Positions 24,780 through 33,172 of a stretch of 36,415 bases of DNA are shown piece after piece. The translations under genes and the position numbers were made by a program. The first letter of the stretch is position 1. Each line of letters opens with the position of its first letter. Source of the stretch: Enterospora canceri (taxonomy: Eukaryota; Microsporidia; Enterocytozoonidae); contig LWDP01000027.1 in the NCBI GenBank assembly GCA_002087915.1, positions 1-36,415 on the forward strand, given 5' to 3'. The notes under the pieces were generated by a model, which was given only the letters and a program-made list of their open reading frames with translations, did no database searches and was not told where the DNA came from.

Positions 24780-26711
24780 ATGCAAGGAGATGATAACAAT
24801 AGCGGAGCAAAGGGAACGAGTACAACGCAAGTGACGCATGGTCTATTTGCAGACGAGACGGAGACGGAAGATCAGTCGACTTGCAGTGGAGAGGTAGATG
24901 CAAAGTCGCCTCAAACAACCAAAAGAAAGTTGAGTGGTGCTGAAGTCACAATTTCCAGGGAGAAGCCAGTTAGTGAAAACAGAAGCAGAAGCAACGTGGT
25001 GCATCTGAGGAACTTCAGCAACAAAAAAGAGACGGTGCCACCAGAGCCAAAAAGCAAGGCGCTTCTTCTGGTTGAGAAATTGTACAGAAATCTATTAAGC
25101 ATAAAAGAGACACCACAAACAAATTATACGCCAAAAACAAAACCATTTTATGCACAGCCTGTAGACATCTCAAAGTTGTTGAATGAGACAGAGAGAGCAG
25201 CTTACGCTCAAATTGAAACAGAAGAAGGCAGGAAGCTGGCGTATGCTCTCTACCAGCTCAGACACAGCCAGGAGCACAGGACAGTTCTTGGTCAAATTGA
25301 GTCAAATATTCTTTCAATTGCCCTGGGAATGTCTCTTTCTGGTTCCAGTGAAATCTACCTGAACAATAAGAAGCATTCAATGGACAAAATCAAGCAGCAG
25401 ATTCCACTGCACCTCTTCAATGCCCTGAAGTACATCGTACAATACGCAATGATCTACAAACGAGTCAAATCAGAGACATCTCACCCACAAAATGAGACAC
25501 ATCGTGAGTTTCTGAAGGATGCCTCTCAGGTTGTATCTCAATACGAGACCACTCTAATCAGCCTGAATCCAACTGGTCTGACTGAAACATACGCCAGCAT
25601 GTACAGCAGCTACATGAAAATGTATCAAATTGATCAGATCAGTAAGGAAATCAAAACAAAGAACTACAAGAGCATCCTGGTCTCCGAGTACCATAGACGA
25701 GTCATTGATAGAATGACTGTCTTGTATCTACAGACTGGTGATCCATCTGATCAATATGGTGAATATTTCATCAAAAATGATACCGTAGACTACGGGTTGA
25801 TTCCAGAACACATGGCAAACAAGGAAGTAGAAGAAATCTGCTACGTTGGAAAATACGCCCAGAAACTGCGATACAAAAACATCCACCTTCCTGAACAGCA
25901 CCAGGATCTTGGTCTCCTCAAACTCAGCCTGAATCGCCTCTACTACACGCACTACCACGAAACACTCACGTGCCTCTTTGATTTCATCAGTGACGTCTTC
26001 CTGTTCAGGAGAGTCGACTTCATCGACTTCCTCTTTGATGAATTCAAAGAGAACAGAAATCTGAATAAGAAGAGTCTTCTGAGCATCATTGAAGAAGGAA
26101 TCACCAGGTGTAAAATCAGAACCACTAATCACGCCTCTCTTGATATTCAGGCTGAAACAAACAGTGCTGAGTATTTCAGTGCTGATGGATCAGAACGAGT
26201 CTACCTCGAGGAGCCATTCAGCCTCTACTGCCGATTCAGCCCCGACATCTGCGGCCTCATCGATGCTGCTTCAACCAGTCACAAACTCAGCCTCATTTTC
26301 AGAGTCCTCTGGAAAATCAAGCGACTTGAAAATCTCTCAATTTACCTTAGAAGCCACTCTCCCAGAATCAGCCTGGTTATTCAGAATCTCCTAAAACACC
26401 TCTACTACGACACCATCGACCAGAATCAGCCCAAATTGAAGTGGAATTTTGCTGGCCTAGCACTTGATGAGATCTCATCCGACTTCTCTGCCAAAATTGA
26501 TCAAATCATCGGCACAATCAAAAACAGCCACCTGGAACGTGTTCTCTGTAGCATCGAAGTCCTCCTTGTCAAATTGGGACGCAATCTAAAGAGTGGCATT
26601 GTTTCTACCACTGATGATGGTCTACTCTCTGAAATAGTTGCAAATATCAAGGAATACGCCAATGACTGTAGTAGTAGTGGATTATCAACAGTATTTGCGC
26701 CAATATGGTAG
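24780..26711 (+). CDS. Gamma-tubulin complex component (GCP / Spc97-Spc98 family)
   Basis: GCP proteins bind gamma-tubulin and nucleate microtubules, in fungi at the spindle pole body. The 643-residue protein has a disordered N-terminus (about 1-90) and then GRIP-1-type helices. The telling segment is at about residues 317-360: LQTGDPSDQYGEYFIKND, followed by IPEHMANKEVEEICYVGKYAQKLRY. It corresponds to the conserved 'G-L-DPYGEFFI ... GK-LN-LR' block of the family. The C-terminal half would hold the gamma-tubulin-binding GRIP-2 domain. Whether it is the Spc97/GCP2 or Spc98/GCP3 type cannot be decided here. ATG 24780 follows GCCCAT. Confidence 0.8.
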   Translation: MQGDDNNSGAKGTSTTQVTHGLFADETETEDQSTCSGEVDAKSPQTTKRKLSGAEVTISREKPVSENRSRSNVVHLRNFSNKKETVPPEPKSKALLLVEKLYRNLLSIKETPQTNYTPKTKPFYAQPVDISKLLNETERAAYAQIETEEGRKLAYALYQLRHSQEHRTVLGQIESNILSIALGMSLSGSSEIYLNNKKHSMDKIKQQIPLHLFNALKYIVQYAMIYKRVKSETSHPQNETHREFLKDASQVVSQYETTLISLNPTGLTETYASMYSSYMKMYQIDQISKEIKTKNYKSILVSEYHRRVIDRMTVLYLQTGDPSDQYGEYFIKNDTVDYGLIPEHMANKEVEEICYVGKYAQKLRYKNIHLPEQHQDLGLLKLSLNRLYYTHYHETLTCLFDFISDVFLFRRVDFIDFLFDEFKENRNLNKKSLLSIIEEGITRCKIRTTNHASLDIQAETNSAEYFSADGSERVYLEEPFSLYCRFSPDICGLIDAASTSHKLSLIFRVLWKIKRLENLSIYLRSHSPRISLVIQNLLKHLYYDTIDQNQPKLKWNFAGLALDEISSDFSAKIDQIIGTIKNSHLERVLCSIEVLLVKLGRNLKSGIVSTTDDGLLSEIVANIKEYANDCSSSGLSTVFAPIW

Positions 26712-26781
26712 TTACTAACAAATAATTAATTCAGGTGATTGTTTTGATCAAGTAGTGCAATATACCACTCCATTATCTGTA

Positions 26782-28731
26782 TCAGACCCTGGCTGATTTT
26801 GCTATCCCGTTGGTTCCATCCTCCTCCAGTGATATTTTTTGCAGAGGCAACTCATATGAAATCCCCAGACTGCTAATCTGCTTATTCATGTAGCATACGA
26901 AGTTCGATCTCAGTGACAGGTAGTGCTCATAGTTCTGGATGTTTGTCTTGTACTGCATCAGCACCTTCACGTGCAACTTGTTTGAGTCATCTATTCTCTC
27001 GTAGTTGACTAATACGTAATCTGAGTAGTAGATTGGATACTTCTTCACAAAGTGCTGTAGTCGACGCTTTAGCTCCGCAATCTTCTGTGGATCAGTCTGC
27101 GTCGACACCTGTACGACGTGATTCTCCATACACGGCCCACTACGCCTGATATTGCATATTGGCGTGGCAGATAGAACTGAATTTGGTACAAAGAAGCACG
27201 TTCCATCCCACCTGAAGAAATGGGTAGAAAAGACGTTGAGAGTCGACACGACCAGATTCTCCTGCTTCCCATCGAGTGTGACCAGAACACGGTCTCCCAC
27301 GTCATACGGGTGAATCACAAAGAGAAACATGATTGGATTCACCAGGTGCTCCTTCAGCAGCGATGCAATGATTGGAATTCCAAATATCGTAGACGCAATT
27401 CCACCCATTGAGTTTGTTAGTCCCATTCCTGATATGACTGTGCATATCGCGTATACCACGCATATCAGCACCTGTACGGCAAGGGAGACTCTCTCAATGG
27501 CAGCATGGAGCTGCCTGAGACTGTAACTGATCAGGTACTTCTCCTTCAGCGACTTCTCGATGAAGAACTCCAGGAAGTCCCTGGTGATCTCGTCGCTCTT
27601 CCTGACGCCCATCTGCTCGAAGAATGCGTTGAAGACGGCCTGTCTCTTGAAGACGAAGCCGAAGTCGCCCATCTTCCTCATCTGCTTCCTCTTCAGACTC
27701 CTGTGCAAGGCGGCCGCCTTTGAATGGGCCTTTTCCTTGAGCCTGGCCAGGATGCTCAGAATCGACGCGTCTGTCCGCCTGAATGTCCGACAGAGGGTGC
27801 TGAACTCGTTCAGTAGCGTGAATTTGGCACCAAATGTCATTGGCGCCCTGCTGCTCCCCTGAAACTGCTTCTCGAAGATGTAGGTGGCCAGCTTCCTTGG
27901 AGCCCTCTGCTTCCTCCTTGCCACGAATATCTGGCTGTCATCGACCCAGTCTTCGTCTGCCTCCTCGAAGTCGACTGGCCTCGTCTCGTTCCTGAACTCC
28001 GACACGCAGGCCATCAGTGTCACAAACAAGTCCATGAGTATCGCCCTTCTGATTCTCTTGAGATAGGTCGAGTAGTTGAAGCCAAAGACGGTCTTCTGAG
28101 TCAGACACCGCTGTAGGGCAAAGAAGCATAAGAAGAGAATTGTCATAGGAAGCACCACCCTCACCCTCAGCTCAAAGAGGTAGGGATTGGGGATGTAGAA
28201 GTCGCCTATTGTAAGCATGTTGCAGACAAGGAGGCCCCCTAGGGCACAGCCAAGTGAGATGTGGTAGGCGCAGTTGTAGGCGTAGAACATGACTGAGCTC
28301 GTAGAGGAGGCAGATCCCCTGAGAATGCGGAAGGTGACTGTCTCAATGGCGTAGCCAAGGACGACTGCGACCATGAGGAGGGCGGCGCCGCTTAGGAGGA
28401 AGAAGCCAAGTGGAACCTGCTTCAGTGTCTTCTCCTGGCTCACGACACTCACGTCGATGTGCATCGTAAAGGCAGAGACGGCAGCGAGGCAGAGGGCAAG
28501 GAGAGTGCACAGGAACTTCCTGGTGCAGAAGGCCTCCTTGAGCACCTCCGAAATCGTGGTCTCCTGGTACTCGCCACGGACTGCCTCCTCCTCCCTCTCC
28601 TGCGTCGAGGAGACAGCGAGGTTGTCTCGCGATTCAGACGCACTGGATGTCTCATCCGTCACCACTGATTGCTCCTGGCTGCAGCTTTCACTTGTTTCGT
28701 GGTCTGTGAAATCAGATGGATTTTGAGCCAT
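26782..28731 (-). CDS. MscS-family mechanosensitive ion channel (fungal Msy type)
   Basis: Msy-type channels sit in the ER or plasma membrane and respond to osmotic stress. The 649-residue protein has an acidic, Ser-rich N-terminus (1-60), four membrane segments between about residues 72 and 210, and a cytosolic charged region. Two further membrane segments come near 420-445 and 450-490. The last is the pore helix, followed by the MscS beta-domain motif HPYDVGDRVLV. This long N-terminal bundle is typical of the eukaryotic MSY group, not of the short bacterial-type MscS1 that microsporidia also carry. ATG 28731 lies 6 nt after CCCC. It is convergent with the GCP gene. Confidence 0.88.
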   Translation of the reverse strand: MAQNPSDFTDHETSESCSQEQSVVTDETSSASESRDNLAVSSTQEREEEAVRGEYQETTISEVLKEAFCTRKFLCTLLALCLAAVSAFTMHIDVSVVSQEKTLKQVPLGFFLLSGAALLMVAVVLGYAIETVTFRILRGSASSTSSVMFYAYNCAYHISLGCALGGLLVCNMLTIGDFYIPNPYLFELRVRVVLPMTILFLCFFALQRCLTQKTVFGFNYSTYLKRIRRAILMDLFVTLMACVSEFRNETRPVDFEEADEDWVDDSQIFVARRKQRAPRKLATYIFEKQFQGSSRAPMTFGAKFTLLNEFSTLCRTFRRTDASILSILARLKEKAHSKAAALHRSLKRKQMRKMGDFGFVFKRQAVFNAFFEQMGVRKSDEITRDFLEFFIEKSLKEKYLISYSLRQLHAAIERVSLAVQVLICVVYAICTVISGMGLTNSMGGIASTIFGIPIIASLLKEHLVNPIMFLFVIHPYDVGDRVLVTLDGKQENLVVSTLNVFSTHFFRWDGTCFFVPNSVLSATPICNIRRSGPCMENHVVQVSTQTDPQKIAELKRRLQHFVKKYPIYYSDYVLVNYERIDDSNKLHVKVLMQYKTNIQNYEHYLSLRSNFVCYMNKQISSLGISYELPLQKISLEEDGTNGIAKSARV

Positions 28732-28827
28732 TTATTAAGGGGATTAAAAGTCAAGTTGTGGTAGTGGTAGATGATTAGAGAGAGGCATTTCAGATGGGAC
28801 ACGTGATGAGTTCAAGTGGGTGTATCT

Positions 28828-28886
28828 TTCTACCATTTCTACCATTTCTACCATTCTACCATTTCTACCATTTCTACCATTCTACC
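28828..28886. repeat. (TTCTACCAT)n simple repeat upstream of the SAS-6-like gene
   Basis: About seven units alternate between TTTCTACCA (9 bp) and TTCTACCA (8 bp). It is in the 176-bp region between the divergent MscS and SAS-6-like genes, before the latter's CCCC-ATG. It is open in the SAS-6 frame but probably not translated. Confidence 0.85.
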
Positions 28887-28907
28887 TGTCTTGATCATCC
28901 ACCCCAA

Positions 28908-30038
28908 ATGAACAAAACAAATTACTCAACCAATTCAAGCACTGAATCAATCTACTCAGACACAATCACAGTATACACGCCAAAGGGAGTCAGTGCAATG
29001 AGGGTGGAGATCACAAGGCATCCAGCACAGGTTGAGGTGCGTCTGGTCGAGAAGAGCAACCTCTTTACTGTCTACCTCTGTACTATCACCCATGGTGACT
29101 TCTACCTTTATAAGAAGGAGCAAGACATTCTGGTTGGATACGACAGGTTTCTGCCTGTGTTGGTGCGACTGTTCTACGGCGTAGCAAGGGGCGGAGGCGC
29201 CTTGAGGGCCGTGGTAGCAGAAGAAGGAGAAAAGGGATTTGTTCTACGATTTGTGGAACAGGGTGACTTCAGAAACGTGGAGAAGTTGACACTTAAGTTT
29301 AATAAGCCAGAAGAGCACCAATATAGGGCGTATTTGGGCAGTTTGTTACGGAAGATGGAGGAAGACAATATTAGACTTATTAAGGAGAAGAAGCAGGTTC
29401 AGGAGCAGAGGGAGCATGAAGAACGAGGAAGAAGGGAGAAAGAAGCGTATTTGGATGAGGAGAATTCGGAGATGAAGAAGAGACTGGAAGTTGTAGGAGG
29501 AGAGTTGGCAGCATTGGAGAGGAAGTACGAGGAGGAACAGGAGGAGTTTGGTAGGGCACGAGCACAGAGAGGAGAACAGGAGAGGGAGAATGCACAGTTG
29601 CGATTTGAGTTGGAGCAGTTTAAGAAGGGAAACTACAAGGAAAGGGCACAGGAGTTGGAAGAGGAGAATGAGAAGAAGATGGAGAAGATACGCGAATTGG
29701 AGGAAGAGGCAAGTGGGCTGAAGGATGAGAATAGGCGACTGAATAAGACAAATAGGGAGATAGCAGAGAAGATGGAGAAGGAGTTTGGGACGAAGGTCGA
29801 TGTGGCAGACATAAAGAACAAGGTGGTTCACATGGAGACGAAGATGAGGGGACTGAGAAACGAGTTGAAGGAGAAGAAGGAGCGGATTGTGGTGTTGGTG
29901 ACAGAGAAGAAGGCACTTGCAAAGCAGCTTGACAGTGCCCAGAATGTCTACAACCATTTTTATGGGAAGAAGGTCGATGAGGATGAGAAGAAGGACATGG
30001 GAAACATCTCATTTGAGCCAGAGAATCCACCAAGTTAG
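28908..30038 (+). CDS. SAS6: SAS-6-like centriole/MTOC scaffold protein
   Basis: SAS-6 forms the ninefold cartwheel of centrioles through head-to-head contacts of its N-terminal domain and a dimeric coiled coil. The 376-residue protein has this plan: an N-terminal globular domain at about residues 17-148 and a long, highly charged coiled coil at about 148-350. Key segments are LCTITHGDFYLYKKEQDILVGYDRFLPVL (compare 'L-I-EEDF--LK-EQ-LLVDF--FP'), and FVLRFVEQGDFRNVEKLTLKF, which fits the PISA motif. Phe121 sits where the head-to-head phenylalanine is expected. ATG 28908 lies 2 nt after CCCC. Other XRCC4-fold proteins (XLF, CCDC61) fit less well. It is unexpected because microsporidia lack centrioles. 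Confidence 0.75.
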   Translation: MNKTNYSTNSSTESIYSDTITVYTPKGVSAMRVEITRHPAQVEVRLVEKSNLFTVYLCTITHGDFYLYKKEQDILVGYDRFLPVLVRLFYGVARGGGALRAVVAEEGEKGFVLRFVEQGDFRNVEKLTLKFNKPEEHQYRAYLGSLLRKMEEDNIRLIKEKKQVQEQREHEERGRREKEAYLDEENSEMKKRLEVVGGELAALERKYEEEQEEFGRARAQRGEQERENAQLRFELEQFKKGNYKERAQELEEENEKKMEKIRELEEEASGLKDENRRLNKTNREIAEKMEKEFGTKVDVADIKNKVVHMETKMRGLRNELKEKKERIVVLVTEKKALAKQLDSAQNVYNHFYGKKVDEDEKKDMGNISFEPENPPS

Positions 30039-30148
30039 TTTGGTGATGAGAGTAGGCTGGAACAGTCACTAATTTATGATAAACTGTCTATGGAAGAATT
30101 CGCCTATAAAATTGGTTGGTTTTATGAATAGGAAATATGACCCCGGTA

Positions 30149-31495
30149 ATGAGGATACTCCTTGAAAAAATACACTTTAAAGAGAAAATGACACAGAAAG
30201 TGGTGGTGAGGATTGAGGATGATGGTGAAAGAAGGAGTGTTGTGATACTACGAGACGATAAAGTGGCCTGTTTAACTCTGAATTTGGTGGGGGCTGTTTT
30301 GATCGTGAAAATAGACAATGGGCCTGAAATGAATTTGGGGTGTTCTGAGGCAGAATACGAAGAAGTTGAATTTGAATATAGAATGGTGGAAGACAACTAC
30401 GAAAGAATGGGGAATGTATTTGGAGTGGAGGTTGATGAGAGCATGGAACTGGATCGAATGAACTACAGGGGTGATGTGGAGGTATTGCTGAGGAACTTGG
30501 TTTGTAAAAGTACAGGAAAGAGAGTAGAGAGACACGAAATAAGAAGGAGGAGAATGTTGGATGATTCGATGAAGTTGTTTTTGGGGGATACGGTGGATTT
30601 TGGATCATTTAGATTGGAATTTAGTGGAGAGATTGGTCAGGACAATAAGGGTGTGAAAAGAGACTGGTTTTATAGCATAAATGAAGAAATAAGGGAGTCA
30701 GGGCACTTGGAATGGATAAATGGAGTAATGTGTGATATTAGGAGGAATGAAGAGGAGGTATTTCTGTATTGGTATGACCAGAATACAAGTGGTTCAATGT
30801 TGGATGAAATTAGGAAGAGTGGAAGTGAGAAAGAGAAGTTTCTGGTGTTCATTGGGCTGTTTATGGGTCTATCACTGGTTTACGGGGAGCCATTGCACGT
30901 GAATTGGACACTTGGATTCTATGAAAATCTGTTGGGTCGAAGGTACTCGGAGAAGACGTTACAAGACGGGATGTTAAGAAGAAACATTGAACAGGAGTTG
31001 AATAAGGATGAAGTTATTGTGGAATACTTTGATTGTGCTGAATACGATGCAATTCGATTTGGATTTATGCATGTAACGAACAAATTCAGGTGCTACGACT
31101 GTCAAGGAAAAGAATGGTGCAATTTACACTCTCTACTTGTCAAAAGAGTAGAATGTAGACACCTGTTCTATTATTTCATGAAAAGAGAGGTCTACAACAA
31201 CGAAGTTCTGAGGATGCTTGAATTCTTTAGGGTTAGAGAGCAGGAAAAGGGTTGGCTAACTAAAATCATAGGGGAGTTAAGTGAGGACGAATTGATCGCA
31301 TTTGTGCAGTTTGCTGTAGGTGGATCGTACATCAAAGACACTTTATGCGTAGAACAGATCAAAAGAAGGAACATTCTCATTTCTGCTTCAACATGTTCTG
31401 ATATACTGTATGTTGGGATGTATGACAGTAAGGACGTGATGAAACAGAAGCTGATGACTTCTGTCTTTGAGTGTTGTGGATTTCACCTGATGTAA
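30149..31495 (+). CDS. Compact HECT-type E3 ubiquitin ligase
   Basis: HECT ligases take ubiquitin from an E2 on a cysteine and pass it to the substrate. The 448-residue protein is mostly the HECT domain (about 110-448). Visible landmarks are FSGEIGQDNKGVKRDWFY, LFMGLSLVYGEPLHVNW, LIAFVQFAVGG and the active-site segment ISASTCSDILYVGMY with Cys416, followed by KLMTSVFECCGFHLM at the extreme end. About 100 N-terminal residues hold no recognisable substrate-binding domain. The start is taken at ATG 30149, 3 nt after CCCC; an in-frame ATG at 30137 (four residues more) overlaps that CCCC and is less likely. Confidence 0.9.
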   Translation: MRILLEKIHFKEKMTQKVVVRIEDDGERRSVVILRDDKVACLTLNLVGAVLIVKIDNGPEMNLGCSEAEYEEVEFEYRMVEDNYERMGNVFGVEVDESMELDRMNYRGDVEVLLRNLVCKSTGKRVERHEIRRRRMLDDSMKLFLGDTVDFGSFRLEFSGEIGQDNKGVKRDWFYSINEEIRESGHLEWINGVMCDIRRNEEEVFLYWYDQNTSGSMLDEIRKSGSEKEKFLVFIGLFMGLSLVYGEPLHVNWTLGFYENLLGRRYSEKTLQDGMLRRNIEQELNKDEVIVEYFDCAEYDAIRFGFMHVTNKFRCYDCQGKEWCNLHSLLVKRVECRHLFYYFMKREVYNNEVLRMLEFFRVREQEKGWLTKIIGELSEDELIAFVQFAVGGSYIKDTLCVEQIKRRNILISASTCSDILYVGMYDSKDVMKQKLMTSVFECCGFHLM

Positions 31496-31535
31496 ATACA
31501 TAAACAGATAAAGAGTAAAATATTTTGATCCCACA

Positions 31536-32291
31536 ATGGCTAAAGAAATGACTAAAGAAGCAACTACGGACGTAAATGTGGATATGGCTAAAGAGAATCC
31601 AGAAGAAACGAATGACTTCCAGAAACAACTTACGAGAAGATTGATTGGAGGCCAGTTTAGAATTCTAAATGAAAAAATGTACAGAAATGAGGAACTTACA
31701 CCGGAACAAGTTAAGAAATACCACGAATTGTACAGTGAACAGATCAAGAAGTGGCCAGTTGATCCATTCAAAGTTGTCTGTGATGACCTGAAGGTGGCTT
31801 CAAAGAGCAAAGAAATCAAAGTGGCTGAACTTGGCTGTGGAGATCCATCAAAATATCAAACACTGGAAAACATCAAAATGGACTTCTATGACAAGTATCC
31901 GGTAGATGAAAGAGTGATTAGAGCAGATATGTCGAGTATTGGAGTTCCAGATGAGACATATGATGTAGCAGTCTGCTGCTTGAGTCTGATGATGGGTGAT
32001 ATTACTGATGTTGTCAAGGAGATCAATAGAATTCTGAAAAGAGGTGGATTGTTCATTGTTGCAGAAGTTGTGAGTAGAATGAAGGAGACGTGGCAGTTTA
32101 CGAAGGAAGTGGAGAAATACGGATTTAAAATGAAGAAAGTGGTGGAAAAGAACAAGTGCTTTACGGTGGTGAGATTTGAGAAGAGTGGACCAGTGGTGGA
32201 TAAGAACAGAAATAGAATCAAACTGGGGATGTGCACGTATAAGAAGGTTGTGAAGAAGGTGAAAAAGAGTGGAAGAAGAAGCAGGAAATAA
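31536..32291 (+). CDS. RRP8: RRP8-like rRNA adenine-N1 methyltransferase
   Basis: Rrp8 is the nucleolar SAM-dependent enzyme that makes m1A in 25S rRNA helix 25.1. The 251-residue protein has the family opening RRLIGGQFRILNEKMY (34-49), YHELYSEQIKKWPVDP (62-77), the SAM-binding VAELGCGDPS (96-105), then DETYDVAVCCLSLM and RILKRGGLFIVAEVVSR. It lacks the long N-terminal extension of yeast Rrp8. The C-terminus is Lys/Arg-rich, as expected for nucleolar RNA binding. CCC lies 3 nt before the ATG. Confidence 0.93.
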   Translation: MAKEMTKEATTDVNVDMAKENPEETNDFQKQLTRRLIGGQFRILNEKMYRNEELTPEQVKKYHELYSEQIKKWPVDPFKVVCDDLKVASKSKEIKVAELGCGDPSKYQTLENIKMDFYDKYPVDERVIRADMSSIGVPDETYDVAVCCLSLMMGDITDVVKEINRILKRGGLFIVAEVVSRMKETWQFTKEVEKYGFKMKKVVEKNKCFTVVRFEKSGPVVDKNRNRIKLGMCTYKKVVKKVKKSGRRSRK

Positions 32292-32304
32292 TTTAGGCCA
32301 TAGA

Positions 32305-33120
32305 ATGGTCACAGATGAAAACAACCTCGCTGAAATATTCACGGAGCCGTTGCAAGGGAAGAAGAGGGCCTTTGAAGAGCGGAAGAACAGCCAGGTCAGG
32401 CAGGAGAAGGAGAGATCACTCGATGAGTTGGTGAAGAAAACTTTGAATGGAAATTTGGAGGGAAATAATGTGCATGAGATCAGGAACAAACAAAATGAAC
32501 AAGGCCATTTGAAGGTGTCGTACGACCTGGATAAGATAGAGGAAAATGTTAAGAAGGAAGACAACATCTACGTATTGAATGATGAAGTATCACTAAATGG
32601 ACTGTATCAGCAGATAGACCTGATAAATAAGGATATTCTGACTGGATTGGATTTGAACAAGTATGAGGAAGAGAAGAGTATTGATATGAGTGATGTGTAC
32701 AGAACTAAGAGTATTTTACAGACTAAACAGGACAGAGTCTATACAAATGAGTATAAGAAGGAAGACGAGGAAATTGAGAACATCCCTGCTCTCTTCAATG
32801 CCCTTAAAAATGCCCAATTTAATTCAGTGAAATTGAGAAGCAAAATCTACCAATTCATTCACAACGAGTTGTACAAGATTGAAAGCAGGTATCAGACTGA
32901 GATTGAGACCATGAAGAGAGACCACAAGTCACAGGTGAATGAGATGATCATAAAACAGGCTGAAGAGAGAGAAAGACTGAAAAGTGAGATGAGTGGGGTG
33001 GAAAAGAAGGCGGAAACGAGGCTGAGGAAGCTGAAGCAAAACCAGGTGAATTTTGTTAAAATGGTGGCTGTGAAGGTGGAAGAGCGAATTGAGGAGTGGA
33101 AGAGGCAGTTCACGAAGTGA
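32305..33120 (+). CDS. Hypothetical coiled-coil protein, 271 residues
   Basis: I do not recognise this protein. It is highly charged, with likely coiled coil in residues 10-55 and about 190-265 (RYQTEIETMKRDHKSQ... onward), and a more mixed middle. The start ATG 32305 lies 13 bp after the RRP8 stop and has no CCC nearby (only GGCC), so its promoter must lie inside RRP8. An upstream reading to 32269 would need a GTG start. Confidence 0.7.
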   Translation: MVTDENNLAEIFTEPLQGKKRAFEERKNSQVRQEKERSLDELVKKTLNGNLEGNNVHEIRNKQNEQGHLKVSYDLDKIEENVKKEDNIYVLNDEVSLNGLYQQIDLINKDILTGLDLNKYEEEKSIDMSDVYRTKSILQTKQDRVYTNEYKKEDEEIENIPALFNALKNAQFNSVKLRSKIYQFIHNELYKIESRYQTEIETMKRDHKSQVNEMIIKQAEERERLKSEMSGVEKKAETRLRKLKQNQVNFVKMVAVKVEERIEEWKRQFTK

Positions 33121-33172
33121 GTGAATAAAACATGCAATGGCAAAATTCTTTTATTTGGTTTGGGAACCCCGT

